64,000 bases of DNA from contig JANXSF010000092.1 of the NCBI GenBank assembly GCA_025352795.1, positions 27,135 through 91,134 of the forward strand, read 5' to 3'. The translations under genes and the position numbers were made by a program. A model generated the notes under the pieces. That model did not search any database, was not told where the DNA came from, and worked only from the letters and a program-made list of their open reading frames with translations. Source of the stretch: Acidobacteriota bacterium (GTDB lineage: Bacteria > Acidobacteriota > Terriglobia > Bryobacterales > Bryobacteraceae). Numbering within the stretch: the stretch's first letter is position 1; each line of letters begins with the position of its first letter. This document shows, one piece after another, positions 1 to 8,292 of this stretch.

Positions 1-22
1 CGTCCACAATTAATACCCGCAT
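1..22 (-). CDS. Response regulator, 5' end only (LytTR type inferred)
   Basis: Only the first seven codons are inside the window. Read on the minus strand from the ATG ending at base 22 they give MRVLIVD, the classic first beta-strand of a receiver domain. The start overlaps the stop of the upstream histidine kinase in a TGATG arrangement, so the two are almost certainly translated together. LytS-type kinases are usually paired with a LytTR-family DNA-binding response regulator; the output domain itself is not visible here. Confidence 0.75.
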
Positions 23-1848
23 CACACCGAAACCTCCCAGGTGGAAGCATGTGCGGGAATGCGAAAGGAAACCTCGGTCCCCTGGGCATCGTGATGCATT
101 TGAAGGTTGGCACTTGGACCGTAGCAAAGCTCTAATCGCCGTCGGACATTTTCAAGGCCAACGCCTTCCCCTTTATTGCCGCCCGCTGTAAATCCCGGGC
201 CAGTATCCTGCACTACGACTAACAACATTCCATCCTCGACACTTGCCGAAAGTCGAACCAGCCCGCCCTGTTGTTGACTGGCCACGCCATGCTTTACTGC
301 ATTTTCGACCAATGGTTCCACGCTTAGAATTGGGATCTGGACGGCCATGGCTTCGGCAGTAATTGTAATTTCTGTTTGCAACTTGGCACCTAGTCGCAGG
401 CTTTCAATTTCAAGGTAAGCCTGAATGATGCGGACTTCCTCTTCCAGGGCAATGTAAGTTTTTTCTGATCGTAAAAAGTAACGAAAAATGTCAGCCAAAT
501 TCAGGACTGTCTGCCGTGCTCCTTCTGCCTGGCGGGGAATCACGCCATACAGAGTATTCAGCGCATTGAATAGAAAGTGTGGATGAATTTGAGATTGCAA
601 AGCGCGTAGTTCAGCTTGTGTCATTAGCTTTCGTAGCTCTGCATCGCGAAACAGTTCAATTTGTTCCGAGGCCTGTGAAACAAGCATGGCCAGAGCTTCC
701 AGGTCCTCACTTAGATAGGGTCGGCCTCCTGTTCTGCGGCCCAATAAAACAAACTGCGGAACACCTGCGGCAACTTTTAACGGGGCGATAGCCTCAACTC
801 CAAGTTCTTCCAATTCGCGCCGAACTTCCGGCAGAGCAGCGGAAAGGGTAGCAAGCGGTGGACCCAATTGGCTGATTCGTTTTGCAAGTTCAGCAGAAGG
901 CAAACTAGTGGCACTGGCCTGGAAAAATTCGGCAATTTTTAGCCGAACCCAATGCTTATATTGTTCTTCATTTAGCGGTGCCTCAGGTCCGGCTTTCAAC
1001 TGGCGTAAGGCCTCTGCCAGATCCCCACGACGGAAAACGAGCTTTGTGAGTAGTCGCTGAACAGACCCGCGGGCAATGGCAAACAAGATGAACAGCAGTG
1101 CTCCGGCAGGGATGCGCACATAAGCAGCAGGTAGCCATTCCATAGCGCGCAACAACAGCATGGCGAACGCGCAGGCCAGCAACAGATTCGCCAGAAAGCG
1201 CAATAGTGCGTCGGCCAACACAGAGCGATAATCCTGCAATAGGACAAATAGGGAAAGCGGAATTCCTGCATGGTGAAGAAGCAGTTCAACGGTCCAAGTG
1301 CTATGTGGCACCCCAGTTTGCAGATGAACGAAAGACATCGCGAACAGGAATAACGCCATGCTGGCAAGCAATCGAGGTCCGCCTTTGGCGGCGGCAAGAA
1401 TCGTCAAACCGCCGAAGCCAATGGTGATGAGGATCAAGGCCGGTCTATGAAGATCGGCGAATTGCCCAAACAATTCCGCAGTATGGGCAGCGATGGCTGA
1501 TGCACTGAGCAGATAACCGGCGCGCTTGATCCAAGGAAAGTTACCCACAAGAGAGACGTCCAATAACACTGCTGGAAGCAGGCTAAGTGCGGAGCTGGAA
1601 ATGGCAATGAGGAACGCATTGTTCCCTAACATTAAGCCAAGGGAAGCCAGACTCCAGGTGAGGGCCAAAGCTGTTGCGGCAATGGCGCGCTTGCTATCGG
1701 TGAGCCTTGCGCCACCGCGATCTCGCAACAGCAAATATAAAAAGATAGCAAAAATTACCGCTCCGGCAGAGTGCCCCAGAGCGTTGACCAGCAACGGCTC
1801 ATGAACTTCCAATGTCTCCCGCAACACCCCTCCCACAAAGGGTCCCAA
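22..1848 (-). CDS. LytS-like sensor histidine kinase
   Basis: This is a membrane sensor kinase of the His_kinase (LytS/YpdA) family. The first 270 or so residues are a run of hydrophobic segments, about seven or eight, forming the sensing module. Residues near 290-390 could be a GAF-like cytoplasmic domain. The phospho-acceptor box IHPHFLFNALNTL is at about residue 421, preceded by a helix that would form the dimerisation coil. The ATP-binding domain follows, with VEPLVENAVKHG (N box), DTGPGF (G1) and GVGLENVRRRL (G2) near the C-terminus. The signal is unknown. It is coupled to the response regulator that begins at base 22, so the pair forms a two-component system. Confidence 0.93.
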   Translation of the reverse strand: MGPFVGGVLRETLEVHEPLLVNALGHSAGAVIFAIFLYLLLRDRGGARLTDSKRAIAATALALTWSLASLGLMLGNNAFLIAISSSALSLLPAVLLDVSLVGNFPWIKRAGYLLSASAIAAHTAELFGQFADLHRPALILITIGFGGLTILAAAKGGPRLLASMALFLFAMSFVHLQTGVPHSTWTVELLLHHAGIPLSLFVLLQDYRSVLADALLRFLANLLLACAFAMLLLRAMEWLPAAYVRIPAGALLFILFAIARGSVQRLLTKLVFRRGDLAEALRQLKAGPEAPLNEEQYKHWVRLKIAEFFQASATSLPSAELAKRISQLGPPLATLSAALPEVRRELEELGVEAIAPLKVAAGVPQFVLLGRRTGGRPYLSEDLEALAMLVSQASEQIELFRDAELRKLMTQAELRALQSQIHPHFLFNALNTLYGVIPRQAEGARQTVLNLADIFRYFLRSEKTYIALEEEVRIIQAYLEIESLRLGAKLQTEITITAEAMAVQIPILSVEPLVENAVKHGVASQQQGGLVRLSASVEDGMLLVVVQDTGPGFTAGGNKGEGVGLENVRRRLELCYGPSANLQMHHDAQGTEVSFRIPAHASTWEVSV

Positions 1849-1869
1849 TTCCAGCTTTGTTGACGTCGT

Positions 1870-2286
1870 CTATTGGATCTTGGCTGTCTGATGACCTGCC
1901 AAACGCCAGGCACCTTCTTGTTTAACCCAAAAGTGCATCATCATCAGGTGATCATTGAACGGGCCAGAATCGTTGACCCCAGTTGCTCGCGTTATGGAAT
2001 GCGACATGGCGGATGTTCCGTACACAACAATCTTGGTCGATTCAATAGTCAAACTATCATAACGTTGCTTGCCCGTTTTTAATCGATCCAAATACTTTTG
2101 TTTAGTTTCAATTGCCCCTGATGCGTGTCCGTAGATTAGTTCTGTAGTGAAGATCTTCTCTAGCGAATGAATGTTTCTGGACTTAACGGCAGTGGCCCAG
2201 GCTTGATCGGCAGCACTGATTTCCGCCTCAGGGGTGGCTGCAAATAAAGATACGGAAAGGAAGGCAAAGATTATAAGGGATCGCAT
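1870..2286 (-). CDS. Secreted NTF2-like (DUF4440/SnoaL-type) protein
   Basis: A small exported protein. From the ATG at 2286 it begins MRSLIIFAFLSVSLFA, a clean signal peptide; a longer frame reaches 2331 but would put polar residues ahead of the signal. The mature part, about 120 residues, has the NTF2-like layout: an early helix with DQAWATAVKSRN, a middle ELIYGHASG segment and a late HFWVKQEGAWRLAGHQ strand pair. Such domains form a cone-shaped pocket, and many are steroid-isomerase or polyketide-cyclase relatives of unknown substrate. No catalytic assignment is possible. It lies 22 bases upstream of the kinase and could share its transcript. Confidence 0.75.
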   Translation of the reverse strand: MRSLIIFAFLSVSLFAATPEAEISAADQAWATAVKSRNIHSLEKIFTTELIYGHASGAIETKQKYLDRLKTGKQRYDSLTIESTKIVVYGTSAMSHSITRATGVNDSGPFNDHLMMMHFWVKQEGAWRLAGHQTAKIQ

Positions 2287-2405
2287 GGTATCTAAGTCTA
2301 TCGCGAAAAGTTGGGATCCTTCTATGTCCATTCGTCGAGCTGATCTGCTAGGGCACTGAATCGGTTTTAGCCAGTGCCCTTTAGATCATCTGGAACTTCT
2401 TGGCA

Positions 2406-3707
2406 TTATCTCGGGTTGTAAACTGGCACTCCATCCATTGGCGATCTGTCTGGCTCGAATCGCCATAACTGGGCTGCACCTGCTCTCCAATTGGAAAGAC
2501 CAGACTGCCCAACCTTTGCGTTGGCAATCATACTCCCGTAGCTGACGTCCAAATACATCCCGCTATGTTTGGCCATCAGTCGGTACCAGCCACCACCTGC
2601 AGATACAAGCTTCCACAATTGTGCGTTTCCAGACATTCCAGCTTGTCCAACAGGAGCACCATTCACATTGGAACCCCATGTAACATCCAAGAACAGGGAA
2701 GAGTGTTTTACTTGAAGCCGATACCAATCAGCCCCCGCGGGCACCAGCATCCAAACTTGAGCATCGCCAGACTTATCGGATTGACCTAGCGGCGCATTGA
2801 TCGTTCCAACTGCATTCGTAACGTCAAGATATTTGGAGCTGTGTTTCACTTGTAACCGATACCACCGGTTCGGCAAAGGCTTTAGTTCAGATGTAAGAAC
2901 CAATTGGTCTCGCTCAACCGAATATCCGATATGGTCACTTGGCCCAAACGACTTTAACCCATCCAGGCCAGTGTTCACTGGCTGCAGCAGCCTGTTCACC
3001 TCCTCGGCTTTGATTAAGCGCATGTTCTCTTTGGTGATCATGTCTTCAGCCATAACCCGGAAATCTGGTCCACCCAAGAAGTGAACCACGCTTGAAACTC
3101 CCAACATGATATCCCCTGGTAGATTGCCGGAATCCAGGTTGACGCGCGTTACCTTTGCGGATACTTCCGTGGCTTCCAGCCGGAAAGGATTTGGCGAAAT
3201 CACGATTCTGAACTGGACTACAGCATCATATGAAATTTGGAATTTGGGGTCGCCATAGCTACCTATCGGCGTTGGCGTTGTGGATTTGGCAGTTAATGAA
3301 TTGCCCTCAAGACTGACACTCAAATCTATTCCACCATTCGAGTGGCTAATTTGAAAGTGCGGATTGTCTGAAAGTCTACTTTGCTGCTGATAAATGCCCA
3401 CTCTTGCGGGCAGGTTATGGTTGTTGTCTCCAATCATTCTCTCTAGCAATCGATCCGCCTGTTCACGACGAGATCGCCAATCGTTACCAAGGCTAGCAGT
3501 GGTGCGATCAAAAAGACTACTATCGTTGAACACAACACTTTGCCTGTCACCTGTAACATATTCAAGCCGAACTCCTCTCAAAGTTTGGAAAGATACTGCT
3601 GGGTTTATCAACAACTGAAACGCTATTGCGACGGCTGGAATCACCAGTCTAACTAAGGTATGGTTGACTGTACCGCTATTGAAATATTTGGTTATTTTGT
3701 TTGTCAT
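2406..3707 (-). CDS. Exported protein with C-terminal ricin-type lectin repeats
   Basis: The chosen start, at 3707, is preceded by GGAG about ten bases upstream. A hydrophobic stretch at about residues 19-37 looks like a signal or anchor. The first 260 residues are a domain I do not recognise. The last 150 residues contain three copies of a repeat led by WYRLQVKHSSKYLDV, WYRLQVKHSSLFLDV and WYRLMAKHSGMYLDV, each followed by a GQ..SG.AQ.W motif. That is the beta-trefoil pattern of ricin-B-type carbohydrate-binding domains. The neighbouring gene on the same strand is a GH106-like hydrolase, so a role in binding plant or microbial glycans is a reasonable inference. The enzymatic function of the N-terminal part, if any, is unknown. 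Confidence 0.7.
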   Translation of the reverse strand: MTNKITKYFNSGTVNHTLVRLVIPAVAIAFQLLINPAVSFQTLRGVRLEYVTGDRQSVVFNDSSLFDRTTASLGNDWRSRREQADRLLERMIGDNNHNLPARVGIYQQQSRLSDNPHFQISHSNGGIDLSVSLEGNSLTAKSTTPTPIGSYGDPKFQISYDAVVQFRIVISPNPFRLEATEVSAKVTRVNLDSGNLPGDIMLGVSSVVHFLGGPDFRVMAEDMITKENMRLIKAEEVNRLLQPVNTGLDGLKSFGPSDHIGYSVERDQLVLTSELKPLPNRWYRLQVKHSSKYLDVTNAVGTINAPLGQSDKSGDAQVWMLVPAGADWYRLQVKHSSLFLDVTWGSNVNGAPVGQAGMSGNAQLWKLVSAGGGWYRLMAKHSGMYLDVSYGSMIANAKVGQSGLSNWRAGAAQLWRFEPDRSPMDGVPVYNPR

Positions 3708-3804
3708 TCTCACTCTCCATTCATTTCGAACAGCGAGAGTCAGAAGAAAGATCCGCAAACAAACTCAAAATCATTCCCAGCAACAAAAGGCATCAAGTGC
3801 CCAA

Positions 3805-6342
3805 CTACTGCGACTCCAAACTTACACCGCCCAATATTCCCGATGGTAGCGGTTCCAGATTCTTCAAGTCCTGCGGCTGAAAGCGTTCGCCGAAACGTAA
3901 ATTCAAAAGTTTGTAGTCGGGCATTTTTTGGCCAGCCATTCCGTTTATCGCCAGATTCGCTACAACGATTCGTACTTGATTGTTTCCTCCTGTGATCAAG
4001 CCAGTTACTTCCACTTCAAACGGTGCCTTCCACACGGCACCTGCACGTTTGTCATTTATGAAAACGACGGCAGCTTCACGGACTGGACTTTCAAAATCCA
4101 CCTTGAATCCCATAGCGCTGCCAGGATCGGTGAAGGGCTTGCCTGGACCAAAATCCAGAAATAGACGCGATTTCGCCATAGCCTCCGGCACGACTACCGT
4201 CTTTTCATAAGTGGCTTGGCCGGAAAAATAGCGGGTCTGTTCATCACTTGTCCAACTACGCAGTTGATTCATTGCTACTACGTGATTCGCTGTCGGGAAA
4301 CTTACTTTCCATCCCGTGTCGATGTCCAGTTTGGCACTGGTCCCCTTCGATTCCACAGGTCGCACAGGGCTCGTAGAGAGGATCAACACTCGCGATTCAT
4401 ATGGTTCCAAATGCATGACGATGCTCCCAGTCTTGAGGTCAGCTCCTGTTGCTTTTCCGGTTGCGGCATTCCACCATTCAGCGCTGGTAGCTTTGGTACG
4501 TATGCGCACGGTTGCATCTACAGGCTTGTTGGAAGTGTTGGCTGTGAAGTAGATATCGGAGTTGTCCAGCTTACGATGTATGAAGCCGATTGCGTCGCTG
4601 CCGGTTTTGAAATCAGGTTGCAGGGCTTTGGTCAACTGGTCCGTATCGGTGACCACTTTGCCCCCCTTGTTCTTGAACTCTTCCAGCTTCCTGGACGTAG
4701 CTGGGGGCATGCGGGTGAGCTTTGGCAGGAACAGTATCGGGTGACTGATTCCCAAGTTCTGAATTGTTGCATCGTCAATCAGGTCGAAGTTATAACCGGC
4801 ATCCAGGATACTTGGAATCAGCTTTTCGTCGTATAACTCGTCCATGGACTTGTCCACTGAAGTCTTGCCGATAACGAAGTGCGAGAAGGCGTCGGCTGTT
4901 GGCAGATACAAGGCCACATCATTCGCTGGTTTTCCTTGGCGTAGTAAGTAGCTGATCCTTTGTAAGTACTGAGTAACATCAGGCATCACCAACCACCAGG
5001 GGTTGTGATGATTGAATACCGCAGCGGCGTAAAAGCGCCAGCCTGGTTCACCAGCCATTTCCGGCGAGTAAGGCCAACCATGACCAATCAACTGGTTCAC
5101 TCCTTGCAGAAAGTGCATGTCCGCTTCAGCCTTCATATCTAATGGAGTGGCGCGGAAGACAGGAGAATGGAGCCAGGTCCATGTTTCAGACGACGTCACC
5201 TGTCTGCCGTAAAGATGGCTGGCGGAAGTAGCCCAACGGGTGCTGGTGAACTTGCGCCAAGACGCCCCTTCCCCTTCAGGCAGGTCCACCAGATTGTTAC
5301 TAGAAAGAGTAACTGGTGGAACGCCGTATGTCTGTGACCGGAACTTTGTGTTGTGGCTTGCAGCCCAATCTCGAATTGGTTTCAGATACCGTTCATCACA
5401 TAACTCGCTTAACGTAAGACCCCAATCGTGGCGGACGTCTGCCGTCTTCAAACCCATATCGCCGATCAGTGCGGGCAGGTAGGGGATAATGTCGTAACCA
5501 CGGCGTCGCTGAAATTCTTGAGGTAGATCGTCCGTCCAATCTGAGTTGTAGACTTCAAGGCTGTCACTGAAAACGGCGTAAGGTGGATTTGCTCCAAAGG
5601 CTTTTAATAAGGGTTCGCCGACTACTTTCAAGTGATGATCAATGGCTGCCCGACTGTAATGATCCAGTACAAATCCTTCCGCACCAAGGGCAGGACGCTT
5701 CACTTGTTGCCCAGTGCGGCTGGCGATGAAAAACAAAACCACGTGCGGCCCTGTGATGGATGGCGGTAGTTGCAAACGGCCATGTTCAATCGTATTGATT
5801 TGGGTAATGCCTGTGGGCTCAAAACGTTTTTCATCCCCTTTAGCAAGAAAGATTGCCAATAGTTTTTCACCATTGGAAATTACAGGCATGGGCAAGGAAT
5901 TCTCTTTAGTGGGAACATCCACACGATCGCAACGCAAACGACCAGCTGCTTCTGTCACTCCGATGTGAGGACCGCCGAAGGGCCAGCCGCTGCCCAACGT
6001 GATATCCATGCGCAAACCCAGCTCCCGTGCTTTTTCAGAGGTGAAACGCAGAGCATCAAGATAGTCATTGGAAAGGTAGGGCAGGTTGCGAAAGTTCTTG
6101 CCAGGGTCGTCAAGTTCCAGCGGGTAGACGGGTTGAACTTCAAAACCGCCGATGCCGCCTTCCTTCATCTTGTGCATCTCTGCTTCCAGTTCGTGCTTAT
6201 CGACGCCAGCGCCATACCACCACCAGCGCATCATAATGCGTGCATCGGCAGGTGGTTGAGCAAAGCCTCGGCGAAGAGATTCAATGTCCTGGCATTGGCC
6301 AAGTGCAATGGTGCAAAGTAAAATTAAAGTGGAACGAATCAT
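3805..6342 (-). CDS. Glycoside hydrolase, GH106-like (alpha-L-rhamnosidase type)
   Basis: An 845-residue secreted enzyme with a short signal peptide (MIRSTLILLCTIALGQCQ). The N-terminal block, with PPADARIMMRWWWYGAGV then EGGIGGFEVQPVYPL, is the hallmark beginning of GH106-type proteins: the substrate-side tryptophans and the first barrel strands. A (beta/alpha)8 catalytic region runs to about residue 560, followed by beta-sandwich domains; the last 130 residues (FLDFGPGKP, GAVWKAPFEVEVTG, NQVRIVVANL) look like a galactose-binding-like jelly roll. GH106 enzymes remove L-rhamnose from pectic and other polysaccharides in the periplasm or outside the cell. The substrate here is inferred from family only. 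Confidence 0.85.
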   Translation of the reverse strand: MIRSTLILLCTIALGQCQDIESLRRGFAQPPADARIMMRWWWYGAGVDKHELEAEMHKMKEGGIGGFEVQPVYPLELDDPGKNFRNLPYLSNDYLDALRFTSEKARELGLRMDITLGSGWPFGGPHIGVTEAAGRLRCDRVDVPTKENSLPMPVISNGEKLLAIFLAKGDEKRFEPTGITQINTIEHGRLQLPPSITGPHVVLFFIASRTGQQVKRPALGAEGFVLDHYSRAAIDHHLKVVGEPLLKAFGANPPYAVFSDSLEVYNSDWTDDLPQEFQRRRGYDIIPYLPALIGDMGLKTADVRHDWGLTLSELCDERYLKPIRDWAASHNTKFRSQTYGVPPVTLSSNNLVDLPEGEGASWRKFTSTRWATSASHLYGRQVTSSETWTWLHSPVFRATPLDMKAEADMHFLQGVNQLIGHGWPYSPEMAGEPGWRFYAAAVFNHHNPWWLVMPDVTQYLQRISYLLRQGKPANDVALYLPTADAFSHFVIGKTSVDKSMDELYDEKLIPSILDAGYNFDLIDDATIQNLGISHPILFLPKLTRMPPATSRKLEEFKNKGGKVVTDTDQLTKALQPDFKTGSDAIGFIHRKLDNSDIYFTANTSNKPVDATVRIRTKATSAEWWNAATGKATGADLKTGSIVMHLEPYESRVLILSTSPVRPVESKGTSAKLDIDTGWKVSFPTANHVVAMNQLRSWTSDEQTRYFSGQATYEKTVVVPEAMAKSRLFLDFGPGKPFTDPGSAMGFKVDFESPVREAAVVFINDKRAGAVWKAPFEVEVTGLITGGNNQVRIVVANLAINGMAGQKMPDYKLLNLRFGERFQPQDLKNLEPLPSGILGGVSLESQ

Positions 6343-6408
6343 GGTCCACCGTATAGGATAGCGGTAAGTAACAGCGTTGCGGTAGGCTGCCTTGTCCGGG
6401 CCGAAGCT

Positions 6409-6849
6409 TCATTTCTTGATTTCAAAAATCGCTTCCACTTCAACCGCAGCACCAGTTGGAAGGGAAACAAATCCCAAAGCACTGCGAGCGTGAAAACCGT
6501 CGCCCTGCTTGCCAAAAATCTCATGAAGCAGATCGGAAGCGCCGTTGATCACCAAGTGCTGCTCAATATAATCTCCAGTAGAATTTACGCAGCCCAGAAG
6601 TTTAAGCACTCGTAAACCGTCCAGTGTGCCGTGGGTGTTCCAAACGGATTGTAAGATTTTAACTGCGCAATCACGCGCGGCTTGATAGCCCTGGTCAGTG
6701 GTAATCCCTGCTCCAAGCTTTCCTTTCGTAGTGCTGACATGACCAGAAGTAAGAAGTTGGTCACCACTGCGGATGCAAAGATTCAAGTAACCCGGGGTGG
6801 CTTTTTCAAAGGTAATACCAAGGCTTTCGGCCTTTTGTTGTGCGCTCAT
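6409..6849 (-). CDS. RidA/YjgF-family protein
   Basis: This 146-residue cytoplasmic protein belongs to the RidA (YjgF/UK114) family. Known RidA enzymes hydrolyse reactive enamine/imine intermediates made by PLP enzymes such as threonine dehydratase. The C-terminal signature HARSALGFVSLPTGAAVEVE contains the arginine that binds the substrate carboxylate and the LP..A.VEVE motif. The central ARDCAVKILQSV helix matches the family too. It looks closest to the longer YjgF-like subgroup, whose substrates are poorly known, and not to canonical RidA. A PLP-dependent dehydratase is encoded about 5 kb away. Confidence 0.88.
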   Translation of the reverse strand: MSAQQKAESLGITFEKATPGYLNLCIRSGDQLLTSGHVSTTKGKLGAGITTDQGYQAARDCAVKILQSVWNTHGTLDGLRVLKLLGCVNSTGDYIEQHLVINGASDLLHEIFGKQGDGFHARSALGFVSLPTGAAVEVEAIFEIKK

Positions 6850-6860
6850 GAATTTCTATT

Positions 6861-7535
6861 CTAGCGGTTGTTGAACATGCCCATGGCAACCGTGAAAATA
6901 AAAAATAAGAAGATAACCGGCGAGGCAACTCCCAACGCTTTCCCTTTGTTTATTTTGAGAAGTGCGGTTAGCCCCAACACCAGCACCACAAAGTACCAAA
7001 TGTGGAACAGACCAAGGCAGCGAAGGAACCCCACCAGCACTCTGCTTGCGTCTTCACTAAGAAACATATCCGGTCCAAAACTTGGTTGCAGCTCTTTCAT
7101 CGATTGAATTTCGCCTTTGAACTTGAGCACAATCACACTGGCAATTTGTGCCAGCGATAAAATCAAGCCAGCATAGCAAGAGAATGTGAATAAGCGACCG
7201 AAGGTTGTTTTTATGTCCAGCACGGAGCAGGCTGCGAAAAGAATCAGCGTTGTGATCGCTAGCATCAGGGCGGTTATCAATGGAGTGGTAACCATGGAAA
7301 CCTTGCTCATCATAGTTGTTGATTCCAGCACTTTTTCCATTTGTGCCGCAGGAATGTTGGCAGGCGGATTGGTGCGCATTACTTGAAGGACAATTGGCGT
7401 GGTGGAAATGGCGACAAAAATACCGACAATGCACGCCAGCAAAAATGGCCATACCCACGCAAAGCGGCCTTCCATATTATTCACGGCTTCGGCTGGATCA
7501 ATAAAAATGTTGAAAATCGCAAGCAATGGTTTCAT
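6861..7535 (-). CDS. YIP1-family integral membrane protein
   Basis: A 224-residue protein with about five hydrophobic segments (near residues 25-50, 85-115, 125-150, 170-190 and 200-220). The opening LAIFNIFIDPAEAVNNM is typical of acidobacterial YIP1-domain proteins, which start with an FxxP motif just before the first transmembrane helix. Their function in bacteria is unknown; eukaryotic Yip1 proteins act in membrane trafficking, which should not be transferred here. It sits 11 bases upstream of the RidA-like gene on the same strand, so co-transcription is likely. Confidence 0.75.
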   Translation of the reverse strand: MKPLLAIFNIFIDPAEAVNNMEGRFAWVWPFLLACIVGIFVAISTTPIVLQVMRTNPPANIPAAQMEKVLESTTMMSKVSMVTTPLITALMLAITTLILFAACSVLDIKTTFGRLFTFSCYAGLILSLAQIASVIVLKFKGEIQSMKELQPSFGPDMFLSEDASRVLVGFLRCLGLFHIWYFVVLVLGLTALLKINKGKALGVASPVIFLFFIFTVAMGMFNNR

Positions 7536-7653
7536 CAGTCACCTTGCGGGGAAATGTCTCATGAAAGCAACAGCGAAGACAAGGGGGCGGCTCTTGTATG
7601 TAAAGCTTGCACCGCCCGATCTCGTTTAACATGGAACTTATCTAGGTAGGAAC

Positions 7654-8019
7654 TTAGCTGGCGCTAGCGGCCATCGTTCGAAGTTCGCTTTCCGCAGTGA
7701 GCCAATCTTTAGTGGCAGTGCCTTCCGGGCAACCGCTTTCCAGCCAAATATGATAGGCCCGCGTGGCCACCTCATCCGAACTAACAAAACGATCCAGATT
7801 CAAAATGGATGTGGATGCCGTTTCGTTCACTTCCATCACAGTCTTACGTATTGAGGCGGAAGTGTGACGGGGTTTGACGGCAGGCTTTGGGGCAAGGTCA
7901 GCAGTCGGAAGATTGGTCTTAGTGGTTGTGGATTTAGCGCGGGTGCGAGGCTTAACTTCTGGACTCACGCTCTTGGGGACGAGCACACTTACAGCTTGGG
8001 TTGTTTTCTTTGGTGTCAT
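7654..8019 (-). CDS. DUF2934-domain protein
   Basis: A 121-residue basic protein. The first 75 residues are low complexity and rich in Lys, Thr, Pro and Ala (for example KPRTRAKSTTTK), probably disordered and possibly nucleic-acid binding. The last 40 residues, ATRAYHIWLESGCPEG then DWLTAESEL, match the short DUF2934 motif (A..AY.IW...G.P.G....W..AE.EL). DUF2934 is common in Acidobacteria and Proteobacteria, has no known function and often ends small, highly charged proteins. Confidence 0.8.
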   Translation of the reverse strand: MTPKKTTQAVSVLVPKSVSPEVKPRTRAKSTTTKTNLPTADLAPKPAVKPRHTSASIRKTVMEVNETASTSILNLDRFVSSDEVATRAYHIWLESGCPEGTATKDWLTAESELRTMAASAS

Positions 8020-8292
8020 GCTTGGGTTCTCACTGTTCGCTTCGGTTCAAGCCCACTCACGACGGGGTTGGCTGGGCGGTTCGTGATACTTTCACACTAT
8101 ACCACACTTAGCCGTGATGTTACTAGAGAAACATTCAAAAGTCACTGTTTCATTTGTGTTTCAGCACTGCTGCGTTACACCAGTAACATTCATAACGAGT
8201 AAGTTTCCCTCCAGAAATACCGCCACAATCAAAAGTTGATCCGCAGGCCAAGAAACAAATCTCTTCTTCCTGGGTTTACACTGGGAACACTT

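Noticed and set aside
4216..4836. 206-codon plus-strand frame opposite the GH106-like gene
   Set aside because: Shadow of the hydrolase frame; no start context or domain.
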